In this document: positions 32,922-43,543 of the stretch, piece by piece | Numbering within the stretch: position 1 is the stretch's first letter | Layout of the letters: each line of letters begins with the position of its first letter | From: Lampris incognitus | Taxonomy: Eukaryota > Chordata > Actinopteri > Lampriformes > Lampridae | Length of the DNA: 64,000 nucleotides | NCBI RefSeq assembly: GCF_029633865.1 | Contig: NC_079219.1 | Span: 50,419,008-50,483,007, forward strand | Direction of reading: 5' to 3' | Position numbers and translations under genes: made by a program | Notes under the pieces: generated by a model | Seen by the model: only the letters and a program-made list of their open reading frames with translations | Told to the model about the DNA's origin: nothing | The model's database searches: none

Positions 32922-33913
32922 TATATGCCTATAATGTCACTCCTCATTCCACCACAGGGTACTCGCCTTATTATTTGCTTTTCGGGGTACAGCCACATCT
33001 CCCAGTAGATGCTTTATTAGGGCGTGAGTGTGTGTCAGACAGGAAACAGGATTGGTTGTCTGTTCATCAGGAGAGACTCTGACAGGCACACGAGAGAGCC
33101 AGAGAGTACTCAGAGCAGAAGGCAGCTGAGAGGATCTCACTGCAAAATGAGAAGGTGTATTGTCCTCCTGTGGACATTGGTCAGTTGGTTTTCCTACGTC
33201 ACAGACCCCCAGGTAGAGATAAGATTCAGGACACATGGACCTCAACAGTCTACAAGGTAGTTGACATCCAGGGTACCACACACACTGTTGAACCTTTTGA
33301 GGGAGGTCCCATTAAAAGAGTTCATAGGTCAGAGTTGCGACCTTGTGCAAAACCAGTTCCCAAACCAAGAACTAGAACTAGGTTACAGACCACTACACAG
33401 CCTGTAGCTGAGGATGAGCCTGAGTCACCTGAGGCTGATTTTGTTATTGTTGAGGAAGTCATCCCTCGCCGGCTTGTGCAAGTACCTAACCTGCCTCTTG
33501 CAGCAGAAAGTGTTAGTTTACATGTGACAGCACTCACAGATGAGAGTGACGGTGAAGGACCTGAGGAAGGTTATTCAGATATGAGAAATTGTGGCACAGA
33601 AACAGAATGTGTTAATGATGTGCATCCAGACGTTAGCGACAGTGACTTGCCCATTATTGAAAACAGGGACAGGCCCGCACTAACAGATGATGCTGGTGGA
33701 GCAGGACGTAGAACCTATGCACCTAAACCTGCCATTAGGAAAAGCAAGCGGGAAATGGCTGGATCTCATTCAAACCCATTTCATCTGCCAAAGTCAGCCT
33801 GTAATGCAGTCTCAGTCAGCACAGACATGGTCTCTAAGGTTTTGACAAGCCTGGGTGCTGCTCTCTTTGAAAAGGCCTTGCAGGGAGTATTTGAGTCAGT
33901 TCATGTTTCGTAG
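32892..33913 (+). pseudogene. gypsy D Pol C terminus beyond frameshift
   Basis: Past the A-run shift the frame continues ([20 protein letters not shown]), meets an in-frame TGA at 33080-33082, and then runs open from 33155 to 33913 (PPVDIGQLVFLRHRP and an acidic tail with many Glu/Asp). This is the integrase C-terminal domain plus an extended tail of unknown role. Apart from these two lesions the region is intact. Confidence 0.87.
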
Positions 33914-33948
33914 TCACCGAGGACGTTGACTATATTTGCAGGGGAGTA

Positions 33949-34684
33949 TGTAGCCGGGTGGTAAATCTGTTAAATATGTTAAATGATTTTCCACTTAAAT
34001 TTAGTATAGTTTAACTGTTAATATATGTAATTGTTACACTGTCAAGCCATGTAAAATGTCATTTGATGTATTTAAATTGTGAAGCAGATTGTGAGTGTAT
34101 TTTTATAGTTTTGGTTGTCATTGCATGTTTTGACCAGTAAGTGGCAGTGGCGGACTTTTATTGTAACTCCGTGCAAGTCATCCAAGTGCATCTTGGGTAC
34201 TCTTTCTGCAAGTTATCCAAGTGCATCTTGGGTATTCTTTCTTTTTTTCTTGTGTGGAGCACCTGAAGATTGCGGTGTGACGGTGCTCTGACTCCGCAAC
34301 GCTACTGGAGTTGATGTTCGGTGATTTTGGGCGCGAGCCGTCGACCACTGTTCGCCATTGCAGGCATGACAAGGTAACTGACAGAGTGAGAAGTTGCGCG
34401 ATCTTCAGGAAGTTCCACATGTCTTTGTTAAACCCTGTTTAACATACATAGTCCACTGCCGTATTTTGCACCGTATGTTGTATGTTGTATTTATTTTCCT
34501 TTTAAAATCTTTTCTGTTAAACTTGCCACATCTGTGAACATTTATGAGCTGTTTGCTCGAAAGACACAGGAATTTATGCACTCAGTAAAACGATCTGCAT
34601 TCGAAGGTTCAAACAATAAAATTAAAGCTACAAGAACCCCGGAAGTAATTGTGTCCTGTGTGGTATCTAATTCCACGGGCTACA
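33949..34684 (+). repeat. gypsy D 3' LTR
   Basis: 736 bp. Preceded by the purine tract GCAGGGGAGTA. Differences from the 5' copy: one each in the ttgtta(t/c)actg, actc(c/t)ttctg and ttaaa(g/a)tct contexts. Confidence 0.95.
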
Positions 34685-34794
34685 CATATGCCTCGAAGTC
34701 CAACAATGAACCGTAGGGAGTACATTTGTGTAGATTGTACCTTGGGGTACAGAAATGGTCTCCTACTGTACCCCTATTTCTGACAGTGTAGCTT

Positions 34795-34860
34795 ATAGCA
34801 TGTTTCATGCCATAAGCTTGTACATCAGCTGATGCTTGCTTATGGCATGAAACAGGCTTG
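34795..34860 (+). repeat. head-to-head hairpin, degenerate hammerhead-like sequence
   Basis: Perfect 17-bp arms (TGTTTCATGCCATAAGC at 34801-34817 and its complement at 34838-34854) around a 20-base centre containing CAGCTGATG. On the plus strand CTGATG, a short hairpin and GAAACAGGCTTG occur in the order of a hammerhead core, but the conserved A9 position and stem III pairing are lost. Interpreted as a decayed end of a Penelope-like element, related to the better-preserved copy at 45986-46029. Confidence 0.5.
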
Positions 34861-35345
34861 CACTGTCTCATAAAGAATTTACTTGACTCACTGGATTATA
34901 TATATATATATAGTCGTGGCTCTGACATTAAATGAAGAGAAAGAGAAGACAAAATTCTCTTACAGTATTGTCACATTTTAATATGTTCATGAACTGCCGC
35001 ATAAGCCTAGATACTTATAAGTGCGTGCCGATCAGTACAGTAGTCTCTTTAATAGGGCAGTTGTCTGTTCTCCCCCTCCTTATCTCATGTCTTCCAGCTC
35101 ACATCCCACCAAGGCCATTTCTCCAATTAGCGTGTACAGACTTGCTACACTTGAGAGAGTTTCTCACACATTCCTCTGCCATCAACCAACAGTCAACCAC
35201 AGGCCTTCCCTAGTTCACACAAGAGAAGGCACTTTATAGCACCACCTTTGACCTGCTACACATGAGCCCCAAGCATCGATCCAAGCAATGTGAACATAAT
35301 ATAGTTGATACATGGTCAAGGATTAAAAGTAAGCAAACATTTATA
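34861..35345. other. AT microsatellite and gypsy leader fragment
   Basis: A short TA run at about 34899-34911. From about 34930 to 35250 the sequence matches, in inverse orientation, parts of 12925-13135 (shared ttctcttacagtattg and ccctccttatctca blocks), i.e. the leader of the tRNA-Leu(CAG) gypsy family. No gene. Confidence 0.55.
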
Positions 35346-35351
35346 TATACA

Positions 35352-35352
35352 T

Positions 35353-35427
<75 letters not shown>

Positions 35428-35449
35428 TAGGTATAGATAGATAGATATA
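35352..35449. repeat. GATA tetranucleotide microsatellite
   Basis: About 20 GATA units followed by an imperfect gatata stretch. It abuts the end of the retroviral env frame and lies where the 3' LTR should begin. Confidence 0.95.
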
Positions 35450-35459
35450 GATATATGAG

Positions 35460-36906
35460 AAGTGGATTTTTTAGAGTAGGTGCCAGGGTTCTGTGCGTCT
35501 TTACGCTCAATAGCCGTGATGATGAGCCGGTTTACCAGGGAACGCAGGCAGGGTATGAAGCAACAACCGCAAGTAACTAGTATAGCCAGGAATACGCCGA
35601 GGGAAAGGAGGAGGGACATTACAATACCCTTCCACTTGCCAAATAGGGAAGCGAGCCATCTTTCAAACGGGTTGGCAATCCCAGAGTGCTCATACATGGT
35701 CTGTGATAATGCCCTCAGACCCTCGAGGGCTCGTGTAACAGATCCATCTGGGGCGGTGTTATTGAGAATGAAAGTACAACACTGGTCCCCAAACATAGAG
35801 CAAACACCCCCTTTTTCGGCTAGGAGCATATCCAGGGCCATCCTATTCTGTATGGTCATAAGGGAGGTAGACAAGCCTGCTACGGCATCCATGGTCAGGT
35901 TAGCCAGTCTCAGGATATTGTAGTGGATATAGCTAATGCGATCCACATTCTTGTGGGGGAGCACCGGGAAGAGTGCACTGATTAAGGGCATGTTTTCAAA
36001 CCCGGCGGCCACCTGGTCAACCAGTTTGTACTCATCCGGAACCCCCCGGGGCACCCCGATAGCGTCGATATACGTGGGGCTGCCTTTGGACAAATCGAAA
36101 TCTTGGGGAGACGTGTCCCTGCGCGGCCGATGGCCGGATTCCTGGGAACGGTGTAAACCGATCAGGGTGACCGGGAGGGACAGACGGACCAGAGCGCAGT
36201 GACCAATCCAGTCGGATGGCAACCTAGCGTGGAGGGTAATACCCCCGCAGTACCAGAATAGGTCGGCCCGCTGACGTGTGAGACGGGTGAGATTACCCCA
36301 GCCTGTCATATTGACCGTGCGGCAGCACCAGTCTGAGGGAATAGTGCCTACGTCGGTACCTGTGTCGTTGTTATTCAGGAAGCAAGTAAAATTACTTTTA
36401 ACTGGGACAAAAGCGGGTGGGACCAAATCCTTCTTTCCCTTCTTACCGACCACCGGGTAGATCAGGGAGAGGCCAGAGCAGTTAACAGGCACTGGGTTCA
36501 TCATAATGGCCATCAGGCAGTGAAACCCACCGGCGTCGTCCACATGAGTTGGTGCAGGGACGGTAATAAGAACGGGTCGGGCCGAAGAGCAGGCTACACA
36601 CCCCTCCATACCACGTTCTGCTGCGGTGGCGGAGAGCCACTCCAGCCACATATTCCGTCCCGCATACCCGGTGGCATAATACACTATGTCAGTTGGGTTA
36701 ATACGATGAGGGTCGACCCGTTTTACCACGGGATCCTCGTGCTTTTGATCCACCCAGGTGACTCGAAAGAAACTCTGGGGATCCCTACCCGTGACATCGA
36801 GCCCGATGGTATACAGGGTGTCGTTTACACCTTTAAATGGGCACAGCTCCACCAACCCCGTGCCTCTCTGGTTCTTGTCAACATCTGTAAACGCATGTCC
36901 GGCCAA
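35460..36906 (-). pseudogene. ERV env: SU C-terminal part and TM
   Basis: Open frame carrying the C-terminal part of the surface subunit and the transmembrane subunit. Seen: a basic run RPRRD that could be the furin-type cleavage region, the LQNRMALDMLLAEKGGVC immunosuppressive-like segment, a CX6CC motif ending in CC, one hydrophobic membrane segment (IVMSLLLSLGVFLAILV) followed by clustered cysteines, and a short cytoplasmic tail. The frame then runs into the GATA repeat, which encodes meaningless Tyr-Leu-Ser-Ile repeats, so the natural end is not preserved. It is separated from the upstream part by one in-frame stop. Confidence 0.88.
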
Positions 36907-36924
36907 ACTGAACTCAATACCCTT

Positions 36925-37437
36925 CTACTGATCTACCGTGTCCTCTATGGATATCATGAGGGTCTTACCGTCCCCTCCTAACTGCACTTTTATGTACTTC
37001 TCGTAGTCCTTCTTACGGGAGGTGCCGATATTCCCGGTGTATGCATCCACATAAGACCACTTATAACAACTCGGCCAAAATACCTTGCGATATATGTAAA
37101 CGGGTTGTCGTTTCCAGTAATCGTCCTGCCCCTTCGGACAGGGGAATAGGTCACACAGCCTTACCCGATATGTGGCTTTGGTCCCTACAGGATGGGTCCA
37201 ATTGACCCATGAGTTATGCCACCACTTACCAACATAACAGCGGAACTCTTCCCCCCTGTTTACCTCTTCCCTCTTTGCCCGGTTCTGGGTTAAATGAAAA
37301 GCCCAGACGCACCCGGTCAGCGACATCACCACGGCCAGAGCCTCAACCGCAAATCTAGTTTCTACATGATGGTGAGTTCTTTTGACCGTCATGGCGCCGG
37401 CTGCTGGGTCGCCGATCAGCTGGACCGTTCCTCCCAA
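36925..37437 (-). pseudogene. ERV env: signal peptide and N-terminal SU
   Basis: 170-codon N-terminal env part. A hydrophobic segment (VEALAVVMSLTGCVWAF) about 30 residues from the start fits a signal peptide. The following region has paired cysteines and tryptophans. It ends at TAG (plus-strand cta at 36925-36927), in the same frame as the downstream env frame, so env is interrupted by a single nonsense codon here. Leader sequence just upstream joins directly to truncated integrase. Confidence 0.8.
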
Positions 37438-37482
37438 ATCGGCTTCTTCTAGCCGGGTATGTGATCGTCCGGCCGGGCTCCT

Positions 37483-38277
37483 CTATGACCATTTTATAAC
37501 AGTGGCGCTATCTTCCTTTTTTGCCGGCCATGCCTCCGGCCACCCTGTCAATTGATCCACACACACCAACAAATACTGGTATCCTTTCACCCTCTTGGCT
37601 TCCCCCATATCCGTATAATCCAATACCACCTCTTGTCCTGGACACGAGATCAGGGGAAATCCCCCCATTTCAGGTTTTATGGTGAGGCGAGGATTATACT
37701 GAGTGCAAATGGGACAACTCTTAACGTGGTATTTAGTCATGTCAGTCAAAAAAGGATGCCACCAATGGCAAAGATTTCGATTCATCTGAACAGCCCCTAC
37801 ATGCCCTATTCCGTGGGCCTCCTGAAGGGCCTTCCTTCTAATCCCTGGTGGCAGGACTATTCGGCCATCGGGTCCTCTCCACAACCCCCCACATTCCGTT
37901 GCTCCACGCTATACCCACACTGCTTGCTCGTGTATCCCTGCCTTTCCTTCAAAATATTTTATGGTCTCCTGGTCCCATATTTCACTAACTTCCTCCTGTT
38001 CTGTTGTCATCATTTGATGAGCCGTCGAATATCCTGTCACTTGCTTCGCCACCCTATCTGCTTCCTGATTTCCCTTGGCTACCAGAGTATTTCCCACATC
38101 GTGCCCTTTACATTTTACCACTGCTACCTGTTCTGGTAGGTGAATGACCTCAATTAGTCTCTTGATATCCGACTCGTGATAAACCCCACTCGCTGCCATT
38201 GGGGAATCTCTAAATGCACCACCCCTACTGAATATGCCGAGTCTGAGTATATGGTTACCCTTTTTCCTTTTCCCCAC
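37483..38277 (-). pseudogene. ERV integrase fragment with preceding RNase H end
   Basis: Two frames (37909-38277 and 37483-37884). The first gives the end of RNase H and connecting sequence. The second starts with the integrase zinc-binding domain (H, H in AHGIGHVGAVQMNR and CC in SCPICTQY) and the first catalytic Asp (VVLDYTDMGEA), then stops after ATVIKW. The second Asp, the Glu and the C-terminal domain are missing because the sequence passes directly to the env leader. Integration function is lost. Confidence 0.85.
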
Positions 38278-38852
38278 TCCAGGGCCGCAATCAGCCCTCT
38301 TATTTCAGCCCTCTGTGCTGACATTTGTCCCTCCAGTTTTTCTGCTACTACAGTTTCGAGTCCTGTCTCTGTCTGTCTTACCACCGCATATCCTGCCTGG
38401 AGGCCCTTTTGCTCATCCCGATAGCAACAGCCATCCGTGTACAACACTATAGCCCCTGGTATAGCCTGAGCTTCCAAATCTGGTCTTATTTTTTCTTCTT
38501 GTTCTACCCGTCTTTCACATTCGTGTGGTTCCCCTGTTCCCATTCTATCCGCCATGTTTATCCCATCGTGGATGAACGTCACGTTTGGTGCCTCCAAGGC
38601 CTTTGTTATTCTCTGTTGTCTCAGCGGTGTCATAGTAAACTGTTGTGAGTTAACATAGGCTATTACACTGTGTGTTGTTAGGACCGTCAGTGGGTGACCC
38701 ATCACAATGTGTGCTGTTTTTTGTAAAATTTTTGCTATGCCTGCTGCATGTTGTGTACACGGCGGGTGTCGCTTCTCGGTGGTGTCCAACAGTATGCTAG
38801 CATACATCAAAATCCTTCTTCCCCCCCCCTTTTTTCTGAAACAGAATGCCAT
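38154..38852 (-). pseudogene. ERV RNase H domain
   Basis: 232-codon frame with a short RT connection part and then RNase H: VLYTDGCCYRDEQ (first Asp), QRAEIRGLIAALEWG (Glu) and TIYSDSAYSVGVVH (Asp). The domain order matches retroviral Pol. It is joined to the RT frame through a shift at about 38815-38830, within a C/G homopolymer. Confidence 0.87.
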
Positions 38853-39486
38853 TTACTGTGCCGTCTGTTTCAGAAACATCCAAATAGAAGGGTAGGGTGT
38901 GATCTGGAATAGCAAGTTCAGCGCTTTGGGCCAAGCGTTGCTTCAAGGCAATGAAAGCGGTTTCTGCCTCGGGAGTCCAGAGCAGTGAGGCGGCGAGGTT
39001 GCGCATCCCGCAGGCCTTTACCAACAACCGTAAAGGTGTGGTAAGACCCACGTAGTCTGGAATGTATGTGCGACTGTAGCCTGTAAGTCCCAGAAACGAG
39101 AGCATGTCCTTCACCCGGAGGGGTTTAGGGTATGTCAAAATAGTGGAGCGATGCGCGGAGGACATGGCAGCTACCTTCTGGGATATGACCCTTCCCAAAA
39201 AAGAGACCTGCGTCCGCACCACTTGAAGTTTGGCCCGACTAACCTTAAAGCCAGCTGTGGCGAGGTGACGGAGAACTCGGTCCGTGACAGCAGCGCATGC
39301 TGCGGGGGTGGGAGCGGCTAGCAGAAGGTCGTCAACATATTGCACGTGTACAGCCGGTAGGGAGGGGACAGTCAGACTAAATTTTCTGTAAGACCTGATT
39401 GAAAAGGCCGGGGGAGTTCGCAAAGCCCTGTGGCAGGCGGGTGTATCAAAGGTGGCGGCCGCGAAAGGTGAAGGAAAAAACGTCAC
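38797..39486 (-). pseudogene. ERV reverse transcriptase, palm to connection
   Basis: 229-codon frame containing the catalytic YVDD motif (VQYVDDLLLAAPT) and thumb features SFLGRVIS and LSFLGLTGYSRTYIPDY. It continues the RT finger part encoded upstream in another frame. The shift lies near 39410-39460. Confidence 0.88.
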
Positions 39487-40867
39487 GTAGATGGTGTGCC
39501 AGGGGAAGGCAGAAAAAGGCGTTAGCCAAGTCTATACAGGAAAACCATTTGTGGGTGGGGTCCAGCGCTCCAAGGGCTGTATGTGGATTGGGCACAGGAA
39601 TGGAGGGTGTGAGGAGGAGGGCGTTTATGGCCCTAAGGTCATGGGCCATTCGATATTTACCCGTCCCGGGGTTCTCCACCGGGAGAATGGGGGTGTTCCA
39701 GGCGGAGGTGGAGGGTTCCAGAACCCCGGAAGCCAACAGGCCACCTATGGTTTCTGCTATGCCATCCTCCGCCTGCTGCTTGTGAGGGTACTGTGGGATC
39801 CAGACTGGGGCCTGCGTGTGTTTAAGTGAAAACGACACCGGGGGACAGTCTACTAGCCCGACATCCGTGGGGCCCCCCGACCACAGTGTCTCAGGCAGGG
39901 CCGCAATCAAGGGAGCGGCCAAAGGGTGATCAGATTTTTCCCTACCGTGATATCGACCGATTTGCTCATGACACAGTGTTACGGTATCCAACGTGGAGTT
40001 GGTAATGCGCCATACCCTTCCCGATGGGGAGTAGGCCACCCCGGGGAGCTGAGTGGGGGCCCAGTCTTGCAAGAGCAGGGCCGCCTTGATCATGGGTCCC
40101 AAATCTTTTGCTTGATGATCGGGATGCAGAGCGAGTGAAATGTGTGGTGACGCTTCGTCGCCCATCTTATACCAGGCCATTTGTGACGTAGTCAATGAGG
40201 CTGCGGCGGCCACTCCCTCAGGGGCAACAGAAATATCTGTCAGTCGGACCTCCCAAATGTTTCCCTGTATTTCATCAAATTCCATCTGATAGCCCTCATC
40301 ACTCTCTCTATCATAATATAGGGTAAGATGGGGCGGGTCAACCGGGGGCATGTAGGGTGCAAGACTGGAGATCCAGGGCTGCCACTCCTCGTAGTGTTGT
40401 AGCAGGCCCTTGTCTTGTGGGGGGCCGTCGGGGAGGATACCCCAATAGATGTCAGCGTATTCCGGCTCCTCGTTCTGCAGAAGCCACTGTCCGCACCTCC
40501 TGAGCTGTGGTAGGCAGGGCAGGGTAGAGCCCCCCGGCAGGGTGACTGTGAGGCCATCCGCACAACACAATATGGATGCCCGTAGTTTAATCAGTAGGTC
40601 TCTTCCTAGCAGACTAACTGGAACGGAGGGGGAACACACAAAGGGGTGTAACAGTCTTTGGTCCCCTATGGTGGTGACGAGAGGTTTAGTAATAGGCAGT
40701 ATTTGTGTTTCCCCGGAAAACCTCACCACACTCACTGTGGCTCCTGATAATTTGTCCTCAGTCGGTGTCACATGTATCGTGGAATAGGTGGCACCGGTAT
40801 CCACTAACATCATCAAATCCGTATTATCCACTGTAATTTTAAGCATGGGGTCTGCCGTTGTCCCCAC
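39446..40867 (-). pseudogene. ERV protease and N-terminal reverse transcriptase
   Basis: 473-codon frame. Protease motif LVDTGATYSTIHV with the later LLGRDLL block, then a linker and the RT fingers (RMAHDLRAINALLL, FSCIDLANAFFCLPL). It lies in the same frame as gag, separated only by the gag TGA and a short spacer, so Gag-Pol could in principle have been made by stop-codon read-through. The frame ends within RT through a frameshift. Confidence 0.88.
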
Positions 40868-40891
40868 GCCAGGGGCTTCCCGTGGGACTCG

Positions 40892-42520
40892 TCATTCTGC
40901 TTCGTCCTCCCAATATCCCTGGAGGAACTGTCCGCCCCTCTCCGGGGGCGCCAGTTGGGGGTGTGGTACCTGGACTCCGCCTCTTGGAGGTCCTCCCCGG
41001 CCCCTCCGTGTCTGGTTCTGTGGACACTCCCGGGCCCAATGGCCAATTTTGCCGCACGTGTGACAGGCCCCATACCGGCCAGGATAGGAGGGTCGGCCCC
41101 GTCCCCCCGTCCCGGCCCACCCACCCCCCGGTGGTCCGCCCCTGTAGCCGCGCCGAAAACCACGGCCAAACCCCATTGGTCCCCCTGTGGGAAACCCTTG
41201 TTCCCACGGGGGAATCGGATACAAATTGGGAGGATATGGGAGATCCGGCTGAGGGACAACGGGCTCACTCCCGGCCATCATTTGTTTTTTACTACTATGT
41301 TTCAACTCTGTTGCTTCCTTACGGGCTTTGCCCACATCTAATTTTAACAGCTGCTGCTGCAGCTCCCTAGTCTGCTCCTCTTTTTCTTTTTCGTCATCTC
41401 GCATTCTTTGTAAGTGGTGTATCAAGTGTCGCTCCCACACACTCGGCTCACTACCTGGCAAATCGGGGTTATCTAACATGGATCTTCTCACTTTCTCCGG
41501 GACCCCCTCCAATATTGCCCTCCTATACCATTCTTGTTGTACCCCTTTTCTATCGGGGTGTTGACCTGTCTGACGAGTCCATTCTTCCTTTGCCTTATTC
41601 AAATATTCCCGGGGGGTTTTGTCTTTAGACCACTCTAATTTCGGAACATGTCCGCGGTTAGGTGGGGGAAACTTATCCCGTGTGGCTTGACATATTTCCG
41701 CCAAATCCAGTAGGAGAGGGCGATCGTCAGGCTCATTCTCAATTTGGGCATTGAGCTCTATTTCCCGTAACTCAGATGCCGACATACTGCGGGCCACCAC
41801 CGCCCGCCAATCACCCAGGGCCAGCGTTTTTCCCTGCGTAAGCTTATCCAATTCTCCCAACCATATGCCCCCTCCCTCAGTTATCGGGGGCATCTTATCC
41901 ACTAGGGCTTGTACGTCACCCAAATTCCATGGTTTATATCGGCTCCCCTGACCCCTATGCGACTGCACGAGTGGACACTGCAATCGGGACCTAGCCCGTG
42001 TCTGTGGAGGGGGCCCTGCCCCCCCCCTCTCTTTCCCTGGGGATAACAACAACTCTGCTTCTCTAATTATTTCAGCGGCGGAGGTTAGTAAAGCCCCCGC
42101 CACACACTCCTCTCTCTCTCTACCTCCCTCTCCCTCGTCTTCCCAGCTTCCCTGGGCTACGCCCATTGCTCCCACATGGTAGGTATCTGATATCTCATTA
42201 TCATCTTCACACACCCCCGTCAATGAGCCTGTGATGACCACTGGCCTCTCCCCCTTTTCCCGCTGTTTCGGCTTTGGCCGCGCCCCTCTGGCTCCCTGTT
42301 GTCTGGCTAATCTCTGTTTAAACGGGACTTCTTCCCCGTCCTCCTCCGGGGAGCTGGGCCCTTCATTCACAGTCTCTATTCTCCCCCGTGATCGGGTTGC
42401 TATCTTGGGGGCGCTGGGCACCGGAGCTGTTTCAATTTGAAATTTACCATCCGTAATGTTTAATACCGGATATAATCCGCCCTCACACTGTCCCTGTGGC
42501 TGTGGGCTACATCTTCCCAC
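40892..42520 (-). pseudogene. ERV gag
   Basis: 542-codon frame. It has a low-complexity acidic and Pro-rich N-terminal half, a capsid-like region with KTPREYLNKAKEEWTRQTG (similar to the major-homology neighbourhood of gammaretrovirus-like gag), a long charged helix, a Tyr/Pro-rich stretch (YPPNLYPIPPWE) and one CCHC knuckle (CHTCGKIGHWAREC) near the C terminus. It ends at TGA (plus-strand tca at 40892-40894). Upstream coding probably extended further because short in-phase-like charged frames precede it, but the N terminus is not clear. Confidence 0.87.
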
Positions 42521-43543
42521 CTCGTATGGAGGAGGATCTTTTTTTTTTTATCTGGGGTCCCCCTGTCTTTTTCTCTTTTTCCTCTTTCATGCAATGAACA
42601 AGCCCTTGCCACATGATGGCATAATTATACCATCTTAGTCGATCTTCCTCAGCTTGGCTTATAGTCTTATTCCATTTCCTCTGTGACATCACCCCACATG
42701 TCTGTCTCCTTTTCTCTGCCTCTACTCGCTTTTCCTTACACGTTTTTTCCTGCTTCCACAAATACCTCCCCAACGGAACAGCGTCCTCCGCTTTTCTCTC
42801 TTCCCTTATAATAGCTTCTTCTAACCTCCTTTGTTCTTCCTCCCTTCGTCTCGCCTTTGCCTTGGCACCCTAATTTTTTTGGTTCGTCATCATTTGTATC
42901 AGTATGTCGCTCTGCTTCTGCAGGGATTTCCACTGCGGTCCGCCCCTGCTTTTTTCTCCTTCTTCTTTTTCCATTCTACCTTTTACGTCTCCTGTCTATC
43001 TGTTAGGGACTCCAACCCTTTACTCTATTTAACCGATTGTTCAGGGACTCCAACCCTTTACTCTATTTAACCTATTGTTCAGGGACTCCAACCCTTTACT
43101 CTATTTAACCTATTGTTCAGGGACTCCAACCCTTACTGAGCTCTAAGCTTCTTTACCTTGGGACTCTAACCCTTACTGAGCTCTAAGCTTTCCTCCTTTG
43201 AGGGTCCTCAATTCCCCGGGAGAGTTTTCCCAGCCTTAACCTCACCCCCTCGTCAGAGAGTGAGTGGGTGCGCCACTACCTAGGATCTTAGACAGAGGAC
43301 GCCAACCTCTTCTACCGATTATCTCCTTTTTACTCTTACCGTAGGGGACTCCAACCCCTCCTCTTTTGTTAAACTGGCCGCCTTCTCCTTCCCGAGCTTA
43401 GTACAATTTAGTAATTCAGTCCAATATGCAGATTTCGTTAAAACAGGTTCTGCTTACCTTATTCGTGTTGTGGGTCGACCCCAAGCTCGGGAGGTGTCGG
43501 CGGGCAGCCACACTGTCCAATTAGGACAGTGAGGCCCCCAATT
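42521..43543 (-). other. ERV 5' leader
   Basis: 1 kb between LTR/PBS and the gag frame. Contains short Lys/Glu-rich frames (42507-42773, 42736-42933) that may be the decayed N-terminal matrix region or an extended gag leader, plus a tandem repeat at 43006-43190. A weak primer site matching the first bases of a Pro-type site (TTGGGGGC..) lies at 43526-43542. Confidence 0.55.
43006..43132. repeat. 38-bp tandem repeat in ERV leader
   Basis: Unit starts GGGACTCCAACCCTTTACTC and recurs at 43006, 43044, 43082 and (partly) 43120, spacing exactly 38 bp. A related gggactctaaccctt copy follows at about 43160, with a separate ttactgagctctaagctt duplication. No spacers, so not a CRISPR. Confidence 0.92.

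Larger units (their letters stand above)
27284..34684 (+). mobile_element. gypsy D, near-intact Ty3/gypsy retrotransposon
   Basis: 7.4 kb, with 736-bp LTRs differing at three positions seen by eye, 4-bp duplication CATA on both sides (27280-27283, 34685-34688), a tRNA-Leu(UAA) primer-binding site, gag with one CCHC knuckle and a long pol. Only one frameshift and one stop interrupt the coding region, so this is a recent insertion. Confidence 0.95.

Noticed and set aside
34178-34420. 80-codon minus frame, also present at 27513-27755
   Set aside because: It occurs twice because it lies within both LTRs of gypsy D; no protein family recognised.
43006-43190. Possible CRISPR-like array
   Set aside because: Copies abut head to tail with a fixed 38-bp period and no unique spacers; vertebrate retroviral leader context.
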